Source of the DNA: Sulfurimicrobium lacus
GTDB taxonomy: Bacteria; Pseudomonadota; Gammaproteobacteria; Burkholderiales; Sulfuricellaceae
Assembly: GCF_011764585.1 (NCBI RefSeq)
Contig: NZ_AP022853.1
Location: 665,501 to 729,500, forward strand
Length of the DNA stretch: 64,000 nucleotides
Direction of reading: 5' to 3'
The notes under the pieces are model-generated. The model had not been told where the DNA came from and searched no databases. It was given only the letters and a program-made list of their open reading frames with translations. Position numbers and translations under genes: made by a program. This document shows, one piece after another, positions 47,507 to 57,436 of the stretch. Each line of letters begins with the position of its first letter. The stretch's first letter is position 1.

Positions 47507-49045
47507 CTATTCCACCGCGCGCTTGACGAAATCCCTGGGGTGTATCCCCACCAGCAACAGCGTGGCGAAATAAGCGCCCGCACCCGCCACTACCACCCAA
47601 GTCAGATGCAGCGCCCGCGACACGATGCCCCCGCTCAACCACGCCGCTTCCGGCCCCATGGCGAACCACAGCGCCGCCCCCATTGCCGCCAGCGCCACAC
47701 CCAGCTTGAGCATGAACACCATCCAGCCCGGCTGCGGCTGGAAGATGTTGTGGCGACGCAGCTGGTAGTACAGCAGGCCGGCGTTGAGGCAGGCGCCGAG
47801 GCCGATCGAGAGTGCCAGCCCGGCGTGGTGCAGTTTCCAGATGAAGGCGAGGTTCATGGCCTGGGTGGCGAGCAGGGTGAAAATGGCGATTTTCACCGGG
47901 GTCTTGATGTTCTGGCGGGAATAGAAGCCAGGCGCCAGCACCTTGACCATGATCAGGCCGAGCAGGCCGGCGCTGTAGGCCATCAGGGCCTCGCGCGTCA
48001 TCCACAGGTCGTGGGCGGTGAACTTGCCGTAGTAGAACAGGGTGGAAATCAGCGGCACGGCGAGTATCGCCAGAGCCAGCGCGGCGGGCAGGGCGAGCAT
48101 CAGCGTCAGGCGCAGGCCCCAGTCGAGCAGGCTGGAGAATTGCTCGGGCGAGTCGTCGGCGTAGTGCTTGGCGAGGGAGGGCAGGAGGATGGTGCCGAGC
48201 GCCACGCCGAGGATGCCGGTGGGGAATTCCATCAGGCGGTCGGCGTAATAGAGCCAGGACACGCTGCCGGTTTCGAGGAAAGAGGCGAAGATGGTGTTGA
48301 TCAGGAGGCTGATCTGGGCGATAGAGACGCCGAACACTGCCGGCCCCATGAGCTTCATGACGCGCCACACGCCCTCGTCGTGCAGGTTGAGGCGGAATCT
48401 CGGGAGGAAGCCGATTTTTGCCAGGTAGGGCAGCTGTACGCCGAGCTGCAGCACGCCGCCGAGTAGCACCGCCACCGCCAGCGCCATGACCGGCGGGTGC
48501 ATGTAGGGCGCCAGCCACAGCGCGCAGGCGATGAAGGACAGGTTGAGCAGCACCGGGGTGAAGGCGGGCACCGAGAACTTGCTGTAGGTGTTGAGCACGC
48601 CGCCGGCCAGCGACACCAGCGAGATGAAGAAGATGTAGGGGAAGATGTAGCGCAGCAGTTGTACCGTGAGGTCGAATTTCTCCGCGTCGGCGGAGAAACC
48701 CGGTGCGCTGATGTAGATCACCGCCGGCGCGGCGAGTATGCCGATCAGGCTGACGCCCACCAGCACCAGCCCGAGAAAGGTTGCCACATGGTCGATCAGG
48801 TCGCGTGTGGCGTCGTGGCCGCGTCGCGTCTTGTACTCGGCGAGGATGGGAACGAAGGCCTGGGAAAAGGCGCCCTCGGCGAACAGGCGGCGCATCATGT
48901 TGGGCAGCTTGAAAGCGACGAAGAAGGCGTCGGTGTAGAGGCCGGCGCCGAAGGCACGGGCGATGATGGTGTCGCGCAGGAACCCGAGAATTCTTGAGAG
49001 CAGGGTCATGCTGCCGATGGTGGCGAGGGCTTTGAGCAGGTTCAT
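47507..49045 (-). CDS. murJ: Lipid II flippase MurJ
   Basis: A 512-residue polytopic membrane protein with 14 predicted helices, starting [33 protein letters not shown]-like residues that define the family. Key charged residues appear in [15 protein letters not shown] (about 52-66) and in [24 protein letters not shown]. It moves lipid II across the inner membrane for cell-wall synthesis. Confidence 0.97.
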   Translation of the reverse strand: MNLLKALATIGSMTLLSRILGFLRDTIIARAFGAGLYTDAFFVAFKLPNMMRRLFAEGAFSQAFVPILAEYKTRRGHDATRDLIDHVATFLGLVLVGVSLIGILAAPAVIYISAPGFSADAEKFDLTVQLLRYIFPYIFFISLVSLAGGVLNTYSKFSVPAFTPVLLNLSFIACALWLAPYMHPPVMALAVAVLLGGVLQLGVQLPYLAKIGFLPRFRLNLHDEGVWRVMKLMGPAVFGVSIAQISLLINTIFASFLETGSVSWLYYADRLMEFPTGILGVALGTILLPSLAKHYADDSPEQFSSLLDWGLRLTLMLALPAALALAILAVPLISTLFYYGKFTAHDLWMTREALMAYSAGLLGLIMVKVLAPGFYSRQNIKTPVKIAIFTLLATQAMNLAFIWKLHHAGLALSIGLGACLNAGLLYYQLRRHNIFQPQPGWMVFMLKLGVALAAMGAALWFAMGPEAAWLSGGIVSRALHLTWVVVAGAGAYFATLLLVGIHPRDFVKRAVE

Positions 49046-49097
49046 TATTCAGCAGGCCGCGCGGCGGAATGTTCGCCGGCTTCTAAGGAGAGTAGGT

Positions 49098-49532
49098 TCA
49101 AATGCCGAAACCTTCGGCATCCATGCGGATTTTGAAAGCCTGGGCGATGGCCGGCCCGGTGACGAGGAGAGTGCTTTCCGTGGGCCAGTTGGCCGGCTTC
49201 ATCCGCACGATCCAGCCCGCCCCATAGGGGTCTTGGTTGATCAGGGCGGGGTTGGCTTCCACTTCCTCGTTGATGGCGACGATCTCGCCGCTGATCGGCG
49301 ATTTCATCGAGTCGACCCATTTGCCCGACTCGAGGGTGGCGACCGCGCGGTTGAGCTCGATCTCGCGGCCGGGGCGTTTCGGCATGCACGACACGATTTC
49401 GCCCGCCAGCGCCAGACCGAAGGAAGTCGCGCCCAGCGTGACCGTGCCGTCCGCCTCGAGGCGCGCCCACACGTTGTGTTCGACGCTGTAGAAATAATCG
49501 TCGGGAAAATCGCAGCCGCGGATCGTTGCCAT
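49098..49532 (-). CDS. GcvH-like lipoyl-carrier protein
   Basis: A 144-residue protein with the glycine cleavage H fold. The lipoylation site is K71 in LESGKWVDSMKSPISGE; the common H protein has ESVKA here. It is not next to gcvT or gcvP but follows cysM. GcvH-like lipoate-binding proteins of sulfur oxidisers (LbpA of the sHdr pathway) share the DPYGAGWIVR segment near residue 101. No sHdr genes are in the window, so the role stays open. Confidence 0.8.
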   Translation of the reverse strand: MATIRGCDFPDDYFYSVEHNVWARLEADGTVTLGATSFGLALAGEIVSCMPKRPGREIELNRAVATLESGKWVDSMKSPISGEIVAINEEVEANPALINQDPYGAGWIVRMKPANWPTESTLLVTGPAIAQAFKIRMDAEGFGI

Positions 49533-49539
49533 CGCGTCG

Positions 49540-50427
49540 TTATGCGGGAAACACGCCGGTGGAGAGGTAGCGGTCGCCGCGGTCGCACACGATGGAGACG
49601 ATCACCGCGTTTTCCACCTGGGACGAGACTTCGAGCGCCGCCACCAGGGCGCCGCCGGAAGAGATGCCGGCGAAGATGCCTTCTTCCCGCGCCAGGCGGC
49701 GGGTCATTTCTTCCGCGTCGGTCTGCGAGACTTCGACGATGCGGTCGACGCGGCTGAAATCGCAGATTTTGGGCAGGTAGTCCAGCGGCCATTTGCGGAT
49801 GCCGGGGATCTGCGAGCCGTCGGTCGGCTGGGCGCCGATGATCTGCACGTCCGGGTTCTGCTCCTTGAGGTAGCGCGAGCAGCCCATGATGGTGCCGGTG
49901 GTGCCCATGCTGCTGACGAAATGGGTGATGGTGCCTTGCGTGTCGCGCCAGATTTCCGGCCCGGTACCCTCGTAATGCGCGAGCGGGTTGTCGGGGCTGG
50001 AGAACTGGTCGAGGATGATGCCCTGGCCTTCCGCCCGCATCCGGCTGGCGGTGTCGATGGCCGCTTCCATGCCGCCGGTGCGGGGCGTGAGGACGATTTC
50101 CGCGCCGAAGGCGCGCATCACCTGGCGGCGCTCCACGCTCATGTGCTCCGGCATCACCAGCACCATCCTGTAGCCGCGCATCGACGCCGCCATGGCCAGA
50201 GCGATGCCGGTGTTGCCGCTGGTGGCCTCGATCAGGGTGTCGCCCGGCTTGATCTCGCCGCGCGCTTCGGCGTGCACGATCATGGACAGCGCCGGACGGT
50301 CTTTCACCGAGCCGGCAGGATTGTTGCCTTCCAGTTTGACCAGCACGGTATTGGAGGTGTTGCCGGGAATGCGTTTCAGCTGGACCAGCGGCGTATTGCC
50401 GACGAAATCTTCGATGGTTTTATACAT
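49540..50427 (-). CDS. cysM: Cysteine synthase B
   Basis: A 295-residue PLP enzyme. K42 (NNPAGSVKDR) is the PLP lysine, SGNTGIALAM binds the phosphate-side substrate, and GTTGTIMGCSRYL and the SSGGAL ending are conserved. The C-terminal part resembles CysM, which can use thiosulfate as sulfur donor. ATG 50427 gives the family start MYKTIEDFVGNTPLV; the longer frame is rejected. It overlaps the diguanylate cyclase stop by 8 bp. Confidence 0.95.
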   Translation of the reverse strand: MYKTIEDFVGNTPLVQLKRIPGNTSNTVLVKLEGNNPAGSVKDRPALSMIVHAEARGEIKPGDTLIEATSGNTGIALAMAASMRGYRMVLVMPEHMSVERRQVMRAFGAEIVLTPRTGGMEAAIDTASRMRAEGQGIILDQFSSPDNPLAHYEGTGPEIWRDTQGTITHFVSSMGTTGTIMGCSRYLKEQNPDVQIIGAQPTDGSQIPGIRKWPLDYLPKICDFSRVDRIVEVSQTDAEEMTRRLAREEGIFAGISSGGALVAALEVSSQVENAVIVSIVCDRGDRYLSTGVFPA

Positions 50428-51403
50428 TTTGTTCCTGGATGAAACTCTGGTAGAGGTGATCGCAATCGGCGACGACTCCCGCCATGGCGATGCAGTTCTT
50501 GCCGTGAGACTTGGCATATTTCACGGCGCGACCCGCGCGGGCGTAGTAGGCGTCGCGCTTTTCGTCCGGTTGCAGCAGGGCGACGCCGAAACTGGCGGTG
50601 AGCGGGCGCAACAGGGGCAATATCAGCATGCTCTCGAGGTCCATGCGCAGCCGCTCCGCCACGATCATGGCGCCCATCTCGTTGGTTTCCGGCAGCAGCA
50701 CCGCGAACTCCTGCCCGCCGTAACGCGCTACCAGATCGAGGGTACGCGTTGCGCCGTTGAGAATGGTGGCGACATGCTGCAGCAACTCGTCGCCCACCTT
50801 GCGGCCGAATTCGTCATTGATCTTGCCGAACTCGTCCAGGTCGATCAGTACCAGCGCCAGTGGGCGGCGGTAACGTTCCCAGCGCTGGATTTCCTCGCTC
50901 ACCCGGGCGTCGAGCAATTTCAGGTTGGCCAGGCCGGTGAGACCGTCGTTGCGCTTGAGCGTGGCAATCTCCTCCTGCAGTTTTTCCAGGGTGTGATTGC
51001 GCTTCGAGACCTGCTTGCGGGCGTCGTCCAGTTCCTGGTTGAGGCGTTCGTTGTCGCTGCTGAGCGACTCGAAGGCGGAGATGTCCAGTTCGGCCGCCAG
51101 CAGGAACAACTGGTTGCGGCGGTAGACCGTGCCGGCGAAGGCGCGCGTGATGCCGTGGCCGATGTGCAGGTTGATCAGGCCGGTGTAAACCAGGCCTGTT
51201 TCGTCCGGTTGCATCCTTAGCAGTGCTTCGAAGGTCGGCTCGGCGATGCGTTGCGTTGCGTTGTAGCCAGCCTCAGGACTCAGGGTGAAACGGAACCCTT
51301 CGTTGGCCTCGATCAAATCGCCGTTGCTGTCGAACATGGCGACAGCGACGGCGCGCAGCGGGTCGAGCCAAGGTGGAATGAAAGCAAAACGGGCCGTATT
51401 CAA
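50420..51403 (-). CDS. Diguanylate cyclase-like GGDEF protein
   Basis: A 327-residue cytosolic protein with a PAS-like N-terminal sensor (about 10-105), a coiled-coil linker (about 112-150) and a GGDEF domain. The active-site motif at 229-233 is GGQEF rather than GGDEF or GGEEF; the Glu needed for metal binding is kept. LTGLANLKLLDARVSEEI and LIDLDEFGKINDEFG are typical. No inhibitory RxxD site precedes the motif. It probably makes c-di-GMP in response to an internal signal. Confidence 0.88.
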   Translation of the reverse strand: MNTARFAFIPPWLDPLRAVAVAMFDSNGDLIEANEGFRFTLSPEAGYNATQRIAEPTFEALLRMQPDETGLVYTGLINLHIGHGITRAFAGTVYRRNQLFLLAAELDISAFESLSSDNERLNQELDDARKQVSKRNHTLEKLQEEIATLKRNDGLTGLANLKLLDARVSEEIQRWERYRRPLALVLIDLDEFGKINDEFGRKVGDELLQHVATILNGATRTLDLVARYGGQEFAVLLPETNEMGAMIVAERLRMDLESMLILPLLRPLTASFGVALLQPDEKRDAYYARAGRAVKYAKSHGKNCIAMAGVVADCDHLYQSFIQEQNV

Positions 51404-51479
51404 GTGCGAACGTTCCTTAGTTTGGGTGGCAAAGTCGCAGGCTGTTCATTATGCCCGTTTTTTTTCGGCTTAAATAGAA

Positions 51480-51502
51480 AAGCCCCGCTGTGGGCGGGGC
51501 TT
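51480..51502 (-). terminator. Intrinsic terminator of the ComEA-like gene
   Basis: AAGCCCCGC (51480-51488) and GCGGGGCTT (51494-51502) form a 9-bp perfect stem; on the minus strand a T-rich run (TTTTCTATTT) follows. It lies 19 bp after the stop at 51521. Confidence 0.9.
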
Positions 51503-51520
51503 GGCACGAACGGATGGAGC

Positions 51521-51871
51521 TTACTTGCCGGCTTTATTGGTGCCGGCCTTCACGTCGGCGGCCTTGGTTCCTGCGGCCTTGGCATCCGAGGCTTTTACGT
51601 TGGCGGATTTTGCGCCGCCCACCGTGACTTCGGCGCGCAATTTGTTCACGCTGGGTTTGCCAAACCCGGTCACTTTCTGGAGGTCGTCGACACTTTTGAA
51701 CGGGCCGTTCTTGGTGCGGTACTCGATGATCGCCTTGGCCTTGACCGGGCCGATGCCTTTCACGCTTTCCAGTTGCGCCTGGGTGGCAGCATTAAGATCA
51801 ATCGGGGCGCCGGCGAACGCCAGACCCATGAAGACAAGCCACGCAAACACGACAAGCAGGAATTTTTTCAT
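51521..51871 (-). CDS. ComEA-like helix-hairpin-helix protein with Lys/Ala tail
   Basis: A 116-residue exported protein: signal peptide (cleavage expected near residue 21, AFA-GAP), a ComEA domain with helix-hairpin-helix motifs (LESVKGIGPVKAKAIIEYR and LQKVTGFGKPSVNKL), then a low-complexity tail of repeated KA, SDAKAAGTKAADVKAG. The domain binds DNA non-specifically in competence proteins. The basic tail may add DNA or surface affinity; that is inference. Its role in uptake is not proven by context. Confidence 0.88.
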   Translation of the reverse strand: MKKFLLVVFAWLVFMGLAFAGAPIDLNAATQAQLESVKGIGPVKAKAIIEYRTKNGPFKSVDDLQKVTGFGKPSVNKLRAEVTVGGAKSANVKASDAKAAGTKAADVKAGTNKAGK

Positions 51872-51900
51872 CGTTATCTCCAGATAAGTAAATCGGCCTC

Positions 51901-52893
51901 TTACTTCTGCAGCAGGTAATCGACGTAGCGTTCCACGCCCTGTTCGACGGTGTAGAGCGGCGTGTCGTAGCCGGCGTCGCGCAGCGCCGAAATGTCGGCC
52001 TGGGTGAAGCTCTGGTACTTGCCCTTGAGCGCTTCAGGGAAGGCGACGTATTCGACGATGCCCTGCTGCTGTAGCTGCGCCAGCGTCAGGGCGACTTCTC
52101 CCTTAGCCTTGCGGCAGGCGTTGACGGCGGCCACGGCGACGTCGTTGAACGCCTGGCTACGGCCGGTGCCGAGGTTGAAAATGCCGGACTGGTCGGGGTG
52201 GTCGAGGAACCACATGTTGATCTTGACCACGTCTTCCACCGAGACGAAATCGCGCCGCTGCTCGCCGTTGGCGTAGCCTTCGCAGCCTTCGAACAGCTTG
52301 ACCTTGCCTTCCGCCTGGTACTGGTTGAAGAAGTGGAAGGCCACCGAGGCCATGCGGCCCTTGTGCTGTTCGCGCGGACCGTACACGTTGAAGTAGCGGA
52401 AGCCGACGATCTGGCCGGTCTTTTCCGCCCACATGCGGCGCACGTACTGGTCGAAGAGGAATTTGGAGTAGCCGTAGACGTTGAGCGGGCCTTCGTATTC
52501 GCGCGACTCCTTGAAGATGCTGCCAGCACCGTACACGCTGGCGGAGGAGGCGTAGAGGAAGGGGACTTCCTCGTTCTGGCAGTGTTCGAGCAGGGACACG
52601 GTGTAGCGGTAGTTGTTCTCCATCATGTAGCGTCCGTCGGTCTCCATGGTGTCGGAGCACGCGCCTTCATGGAACACGGCCTGCATGGAGTCGTCGAACG
52701 CCCCGTCCAGCACCGCGTCGAGGAAGTCTTCCTTGTCCATGTAGTCCGCGATTTCGCAGTCCACCAGGTTCTTGAACTTGTCCGCCTTTTTCAGGTTGTC
52801 CACCGCGATGATGTTGGTCTCGCCGCGCTCGTTGAGGGCCTTGACGATGTTGGCGCCGATAAAGCCCATGGCGCCGGTGACGATGTAGTACAT
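51901..52893 (-). CDS. hldD: ADP-L-glycero-D-manno-heptose 6-epimerase
   Basis: A 330-residue short-chain dehydrogenase-like epimerase for the lipopolysaccharide heptose. The NADP site is [12 protein letters not shown] (6-17), and the YGYSK motif (about 139-143) carries the catalytic Tyr and Lys. It acts after the heptose kinase encoded next door at 52977. Confidence 0.97.
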   Translation of the reverse strand: MYYIVTGAMGFIGANIVKALNERGETNIIAVDNLKKADKFKNLVDCEIADYMDKEDFLDAVLDGAFDDSMQAVFHEGACSDTMETDGRYMMENNYRYTVSLLEHCQNEEVPFLYASSASVYGAGSIFKESREYEGPLNVYGYSKFLFDQYVRRMWAEKTGQIVGFRYFNVYGPREQHKGRMASVAFHFFNQYQAEGKVKLFEGCEGYANGEQRRDFVSVEDVVKINMWFLDHPDQSGIFNLGTGRSQAFNDVAVAAVNACRKAKGEVALTLAQLQQQGIVEYVAFPEALKGKYQSFTQADISALRDAGYDTPLYTVEQGVERYVDYLLQK

Positions 52894-52913
52894 GTGTTTA
52901 TCCTTTTTAAGTA

Positions 52914-52976
52914 ATCAGCTATCAGCTGTCAGCAATCAGCTAAACCACCAAAAATCTGATGGCTGACCGCTGATGG
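52914..52976. repeat. Heptanucleotide TCAGCNN inverted-repeat element between hldD and hldE
   Basis: TCA triplets lie at 52915, 52922, 52929 and 52936, and complementary TGA triplets at 52957, 52964 and 52971, all at 7-nt steps. Together they form an imperfect inverted repeat, the clearest copy in the window. It fills the gap between the two heptose genes; no gene is present. Confidence 0.88.
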
Positions 52977-53900
52977 CTACCCAAACAATTCTTCGCGGCT
53001 CACTACTGCCGTGCCCAGCTTGCCGACCACGATACCTGCAGCCTTGTTGGCCATGCGCATCGCTTCCGGCAGGTCGGCACCGGATGCCAGCATCACGCCC
53101 AGGGTGGCGATCACGGTGTCGCCGGCGCCGCTGACGTCGAACACTTCGCGCGCCAGGGCGGGTTCGGTGAGGGCTTCGCCGTCGCGATACAGTGTCATGC
53201 CTTCTTCGCTACGCGTCACCAGCAGGGCCTGGAGGTTGAGTTGCGTGCGCAGTTGCTGCGCCTTGCGCGTCAGTTCCTCTTCGTTTTTCCAACCCCCGGC
53301 AACCTGTCGGAATTCGCCCCGGTTGGGGGTGAGCAGGGTGGCGTTGCGGTAGCGCTCGTAATCCTCGCCCTTGGGGTCGGCCAGGACCGGCTTGCCGGCC
53401 GCGCGCGCCAGTTCGATCATGCGCGCGATGTGGGTCAGGCCGCCCTTGCCGTAGTCGGACAGGATCACCACGTCGGTATCGCCCAGCATGCGCTCGAAAT
53501 CCGCCAGCTTGTTTTGCAGGACTTCATGGCCCGGCCAGGTTTCGAAGTCGATGCGCAGCAGTTGCTGCTGGCGTCCGATGACGCGCAGCTTGATGGTGGT
53601 GTCGAGACCGGCATCGCGGTGCAGCACCACGTTGATGTTTTCGTGCGTCAGCAGGCGCGCGAGGTTGTCGCCCGCCTCGTCGGTGCCCGCTACCGAGAGC
53701 AGCGCCACTTTCGCACCCAAGGCGGCGGCATTGCGCGCCACGTTGGCCGCGCCGCCGGGGCGCTCCTCGGTTTTGCTCACATGGACTACCGGTACCGGTG
53801 CCTCCGGGGAAATGCGGCTGACCTCGCCGAACCAGTAGCGGTCGAGCATGACGTCGCCCACTACCAGGACGCGGGCCTGTTTCAACTCCTCACTCCTCAC
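52977..53900 (-). CDS. hldE: D-glycero-beta-D-manno-heptose 7-phosphate kinase
   Basis: A 307-residue PfkB-family kinase equal to the N-terminal domain (RfaE1) of E. coli HldE; the nucleotidyltransferase half is absent and must be encoded elsewhere. EAPVPVVHVSKTEERPGGAANVARN and FDVSGAGDTVIATL (with the catalytic Asp) are present. The start is GTG 53900, the first possible codon after an in-frame stop, and it lies inside an ACTCCTC heptanucleotide repeat that supplies the first five codons and the GAGG ribosome binding region. Confidence 0.93.
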   Translation of the reverse strand: MRSEELKQARVLVVGDVMLDRYWFGEVSRISPEAPVPVVHVSKTEERPGGAANVARNAAALGAKVALLSVAGTDEAGDNLARLLTHENINVVLHRDAGLDTTIKLRVIGRQQQLLRIDFETWPGHEVLQNKLADFERMLGDTDVVILSDYGKGGLTHIARMIELARAAGKPVLADPKGEDYERYRNATLLTPNRGEFRQVAGGWKNEEELTRKAQQLRTQLNLQALLVTRSEEGMTLYRDGEALTEPALAREVFDVSGAGDTVIATLGVMLASGADLPEAMRMANKAAGIVVGKLGTAVVSREELFG

Positions 53901-53913
53901 CCCTCACTCCTCA
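53886..53913. repeat. Heptanucleotide ACTCCTC repeat at the start of hldE
   Basis: Four units ACTCCTC/ACCCCTC with TCA at 53890, 53897, 53904 and 53911. On the minus strand it reads as GAGGAGT units and provides both the ribosome binding sequence and the GTG start region of hldE. A related array lies at the start of cmk (60486). Confidence 0.85.
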
Positions 53914-53918
53914 ACTAT

Positions 53919-55241
53919 TTACAGTCTTCCAATCGGGAAATATTCCAGTCCCTGCTCGCGCACCATTTTCGGCTCGTACAGGTTGCGTCCGTCGAAGATC
54001 ACCGGAGTCTTGAGGTTGGACTTGATGACGCCGAAATCGGGCGCGCGGAACTCCTTCCATTCGGTGACGATGGCCAGGGCATCCGCATCGGCCAGCGCCG
54101 CAGCGGGGGAGTCCACCAGCTTCAGGCGCGGGTCGTCGCCGTAAATGCGATGCGTTTCTTCCATGGCGGCGGGGTCGTAAGCCGATACTGTCGCGCCCAT
54201 TTTCCACAGGCCTTCGATCAGCACGCGGCTGGGGGCCTCGCGCATGTCGTCGGTGTTGGGCTTGAACGCCAGACCCCACAGCGCGATGCGCTTGCCGGAC
54301 AGGTCGCTGCCGAATTTCTGCGTGATCTTTTTCAGCAGAATGTGCTTCTGCTCGTCGTTGGCATCTTCGACCGCTTTCAAGACCTGCAACTCGACGCCGT
54401 TGGCACGCGCGGTGCGCTGCAGCGCCTGCACGTCCTTGGGGAAGCAGGAGCCGCCGTAGCCGCAACCGGGGTAGAGGAAGTGGTAGCCGATGCGCGGGTC
54501 GGAGCCGATGCCGTGACGCACGTGCTCGATGTCGGCGCCGAGGATTTCCGCCAGGTTGGCGAGCTCGTTCATGAACGAGATGCGCGTGGCCAGCATGGCA
54601 TTGGCGGCGTATTTGGTGAGTTCGGCGGACTTGATGTCCATCACGATCAGGCGTTCGTGGTTGCGCTGGAATGGCGCGTAGAGCGCGCGCATCAGGTCGG
54701 TCGCCTTGGCGTTGTCGGTTCCCACCACGATGCGGTCGGGGCGCATGAAGTCTTCCACCGCCGCGCCTTCCTTGAGGAACTCCGGGTTGGACACCACGCT
54801 GAAATCGAGCTTCGAGCCGCGTTTCTGCAGTTCTTCCTGCACTGCTGCGCGCACGCGGTCCGCAGTGCCGACCGGTACCGTGGATTTGTCCACGATGACC
54901 TTGTATTCGTTCATGTTCTGACCGATGGCGCGTGCCGCGGCGACCACGTATTGCAGGTCGGCGGAGCCGTCCTCGTCGGGCGGAGTGCCCACCGCGACGA
55001 ACTGGATCACGCCGTGGGCAGCGCTTTCCGCCACGTCGGTGGTGAAGCGCAGGCGGCCGGCAGCCTGGTTGCGTTGCACCATGTCTTCCAGACCGGGTTC
55101 GTAAATGGGGATCTGGCCTTGCTTGAGCATGCCGATCTTGCGTTCGTCAAGGTCCAGGCAGACCACATCGTTGCCGACTTCCGCCAGGCAAGTGCCCGTC
55201 ACGAGGCCGACATAGCCGGTTCCAATTATGCTGATTTTCAC
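53919..55241 (-). CDS. ugd: UDP-glucose 6-dehydrogenase
   Basis: A 440-residue NAD-dependent enzyme that oxidises UDP-glucose to UDP-glucuronate for polysaccharides. The nucleotide site is [12 protein letters not shown] (4-15) and the catalytic Cys is in [18 protein letters not shown] (near residue 262). [13 protein letters not shown] and [16 protein letters not shown] are typical. ATG 55241 overlaps the pyrF stop (ATGA). Confidence 0.97.
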   Translation of the reverse strand: MKISIIGTGYVGLVTGTCLAEVGNDVVCLDLDERKIGMLKQGQIPIYEPGLEDMVQRNQAAGRLRFTTDVAESAAHGVIQFVAVGTPPDEDGSADLQYVVAAARAIGQNMNEYKVIVDKSTVPVGTADRVRAAVQEELQKRGSKLDFSVVSNPEFLKEGAAVEDFMRPDRIVVGTDNAKATDLMRALYAPFQRNHERLIVMDIKSAELTKYAANAMLATRISFMNELANLAEILGADIEHVRHGIGSDPRIGYHFLYPGCGYGGSCFPKDVQALQRTARANGVELQVLKAVEDANDEQKHILLKKITQKFGSDLSGKRIALWGLAFKPNTDDMREAPSRVLIEGLWKMGATVSAYDPAAMEETHRIYGDDPRLKLVDSPAAALADADALAIVTEWKEFRAPDFGVIKSNLKTPVIFDGRNLYEPKMVREQGLEYFPIGRL

Positions 55242-55951
55242 TTTGAGTCTCCGATGGTTGCAATTTCCTGCCGGATGGCCTGCAGCGCCTGCAGGGGGTC
55301 CGGCGCCTGGGTGATGGGTCGTCCGATCACCAGATAATTCGATCCCGCGCGCAGCGCTTCTGCCGGGGTCATGACGCGGTTCTGGTCGTCTTTTGCCGCG
55401 CTGGCGGGACGGATGCCGGGCGTCACCAGGCAGAAGTCCGGCCCTTGTTCCTGCCGCAACACTGCTGCTTCCTGGGCGGAACAGACTACGCCGTCAAGAT
55501 GACAGCTGTGCGCCAGGCCGGCCAGTCGCCGCACCAGTTGTTGAGGTGCTTCGCTGATGCCCAGGTCGGCCAGGTCATTCGCGCCCATGCTGGTGAGGAC
55601 GGTGACGGCGATCAGCTTGGGGCGGTTGGGCGTGGCATCTATGGCTTCGCGCGCAGCGCTCATCATGGCGCGGCCTCCCAATGCGTGAACGTTGACCATC
55701 CACACGCCGAGAGCGGCCGCCGCCTTGCATGCCTGGGCCACGGTGTGGGGGATGTCGTGAAATTTCAGGTCGAGGAATACGCCGTAGCCCTGTCCGACCA
55801 GGTGCTCCACCCAGGCCGGGCCGGCGGCGGTGAACAGTTCCTTGCCGACCTTCAGTTTGCACAGCTGTGGGTCGAGCCGGGCTACCAGTGCGGATGCCGC
55901 CTCCGTGGTGGCGTAATCCAGCGCCACGATGATTTTCGGGTCGCTTGTCAT
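55238..55951 (-). CDS. pyrF: Orotidine 5'-phosphate decarboxylase
   Basis: A 237-residue enzyme making UMP. The catalytic segment [14 protein letters not shown] (about 58-71) has the Asp-Lys-Asp array, and VTPGIRP with [10 protein letters not shown] close the active site. ATG 55951 overlaps the lapB stop (ATGA). Confidence 0.97.
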   Translation of the reverse strand: MTSDPKIIVALDYATTEAASALVARLDPQLCKLKVGKELFTAAGPAWVEHLVGQGYGVFLDLKFHDIPHTVAQACKAAAALGVWMVNVHALGGRAMMSAAREAIDATPNRPKLIAVTVLTSMGANDLADLGISEAPQQLVRRLAGLAHSCHLDGVVCSAQEAAVLRQEQGPDFCLVTPGIRPASAAKDDQNRVMTPAEALRAGSNYLVIGRPITQAPDPLQALQAIRQEIATIGDSK

Positions 55952-57120
55952 GTGAGATCCTGATCTTCGGTGCGTTTCGGGGGGAAGCTTTCCCAGCCGC
56001 CGCAAGCGGGGCAGTGCCAATGAAATTGCCGCGCCTTGAAGCCGCAGTTCTCGCAGCGGTAGAGCGCGAGGCGCTGGCTGTGCTGGTGGATGAGGTTCTT
56101 CACCAGGGCAATGTCCTGGCGGCGTTCGGCGGGGGCATCCAGCAGCGCGGCTTCGAGCAGTTTGTCCAGCCCGAGCAGGCTGGGGTTGCGCCGCAGCTCG
56201 TCGCGCACCAGCTCATAGGCGGCGCGCGGACCATCCTGCTCCAGTGCGGCCTGAAATGCAGTGCTTAACAGGTCGATGGAGGGCGCCTGAGCGAGGTAGT
56301 TGCGCAGCAGGGCGAGGCCTTCAGCGTTTTGTCCCAGCGCGCGATAACTGGCCAGCAGGCGTCCCGCTGCCAGCGGCAGGTAAGCCGGATTCTGGGTTTC
56401 GATGAGCTTCCAGAACTGGATGGCCGAAGCGTGGCGGTTGGCTTGCGCCTCCATGTCTCCCAGCATCAGGTTGGCGCGCGCGCAAGCTCGAGCGGTTTGC
56501 AAGGCCTGCTCGAGGTGGCTGCGTGCGGCATCCAGCGCCGAACGGGCGATTTCGCTTGCTGCGAGTTCGCAGTAGAACTGGGCGATTTCGCGCTGGAAAG
56601 AGGTGGGAGAAGTAGCGCTAAGCTGTTGCGCAATGGCAATGGCGTTTTCCCATTCGCGCTCCTGTTCATATATTTCCAGCAGGAACTTGCGTGCCTGTTC
56701 GCCGTAAGCCGACTGGCTCATGCCGCTGAAAACCTGTTCCGCACGGTCCAGCAGGCCGGCCTTGAGATAATCCTGGCCAAGCTCGAAGGTGGCTTTCAGT
56801 TTCTTGTCGGCGTCCAGGTCGGTGCGCGCCACCAGGGTCTGGTGCATGCGGGTGGCGCGCTCCACCTCGCCGCGACGGCGGAACAGGCTGCCCAGGGCGA
56901 AATGCAGTTCCACCGTTTCCGGATCGGCGCGAACCACTTCGATAAACGATTCGATCGCCTTGTCCTGCTGTTCGTTGAGCAGAAAGTTCAGGCCCCTGAA
57001 ATACGAATCCGGCAGGTTGCGGGATTCGGACTGGATGTGCTTGATGTCGATGCGTGCGGCGAGCCAGCCGAGGCTGAAAAACAGCGGTAAGGCAAGCAGC
57101 CACCAGTATTCAAATTCCAT
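55948..57120 (-). CDS. lapB: LPS assembly protein LapB
   Basis: A 390-residue protein (YciM) with an N-terminal membrane helix ([21 protein letters not shown]-like), nine or so TPR repeats, and a C-terminal rubredoxin-type metal site with CENCG and CPACG. It tunes LpxC turnover and LPS synthesis. ATG 57120 follows lapA by overlap, the usual order. Confidence 0.95.
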   Translation of the reverse strand: MEFEYWWLLALPLFFSLGWLAARIDIKHIQSESRNLPDSYFRGLNFLLNEQQDKAIESFIEVVRADPETVELHFALGSLFRRRGEVERATRMHQTLVARTDLDADKKLKATFELGQDYLKAGLLDRAEQVFSGMSQSAYGEQARKFLLEIYEQEREWENAIAIAQQLSATSPTSFQREIAQFYCELAASEIARSALDAARSHLEQALQTARACARANLMLGDMEAQANRHASAIQFWKLIETQNPAYLPLAAGRLLASYRALGQNAEGLALLRNYLAQAPSIDLLSTAFQAALEQDGPRAAYELVRDELRRNPSLLGLDKLLEAALLDAPAERRQDIALVKNLIHQHSQRLALYRCENCGFKARQFHWHCPACGGWESFPPKRTEDQDLT

Positions 57121-57436
57121 CGTCAGCCTGCCGTGTGGTGAATGCCGGGGTGTTCGTGGCATGCTCGGAAACTTGCGCTTTCACTGGCGCATGCAGGTTG
57201 CGCAATTCGCGCCGCAGTTTGGCTGTTTCGCGCCGTTGCTTGAATATGAATCCGAGCGACGCGGCAATGCCGGCGCCCGCGCCAACGCAGAATACGGTCA
57301 GCACAACCACCACCAAAGGCGCCTGCCACTGGTAGCCGAGAAAATAGTGCAGGGTCACCGGTTCGCTGTTCTTGATGGCAAAGCCTAATGCCAGCATGAA
57401 AAGCACGATGCCGAAAACCCAGGAAAGATAACGCAT
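57110..57436 (-). CDS. lapA: LapA domain protein (DUF1049)
   Basis: A 108-residue membrane protein with two helices (about 5-22 and 40-65) and a charged soluble tail, matching the LapA family that precedes lapB. FAIKNSEPVTLHYFLGYQWQAPL is the family pattern. It overlaps lapB by 11 bp and probably acts with it at the inner membrane. Confidence 0.92.
   Translation of the reverse strand: MRYLSWVFGIVLFMLALGFAIKNSEPVTLHYFLGYQWQAPLVVVVLTVFCVGAGAGIAASLGFIFKQRRETAKLRRELRNLHAPVKAQVSEHATNTPAFTTRQADDGI

Noticed and set aside
53241-55337. A very long open frame on the plus strand across hldE and ugd
   Set aside because: It lies opposite two clearly conserved minus-strand genes; its product has no recognisable domain, and long antisense frames are expected in GC-rich DNA.
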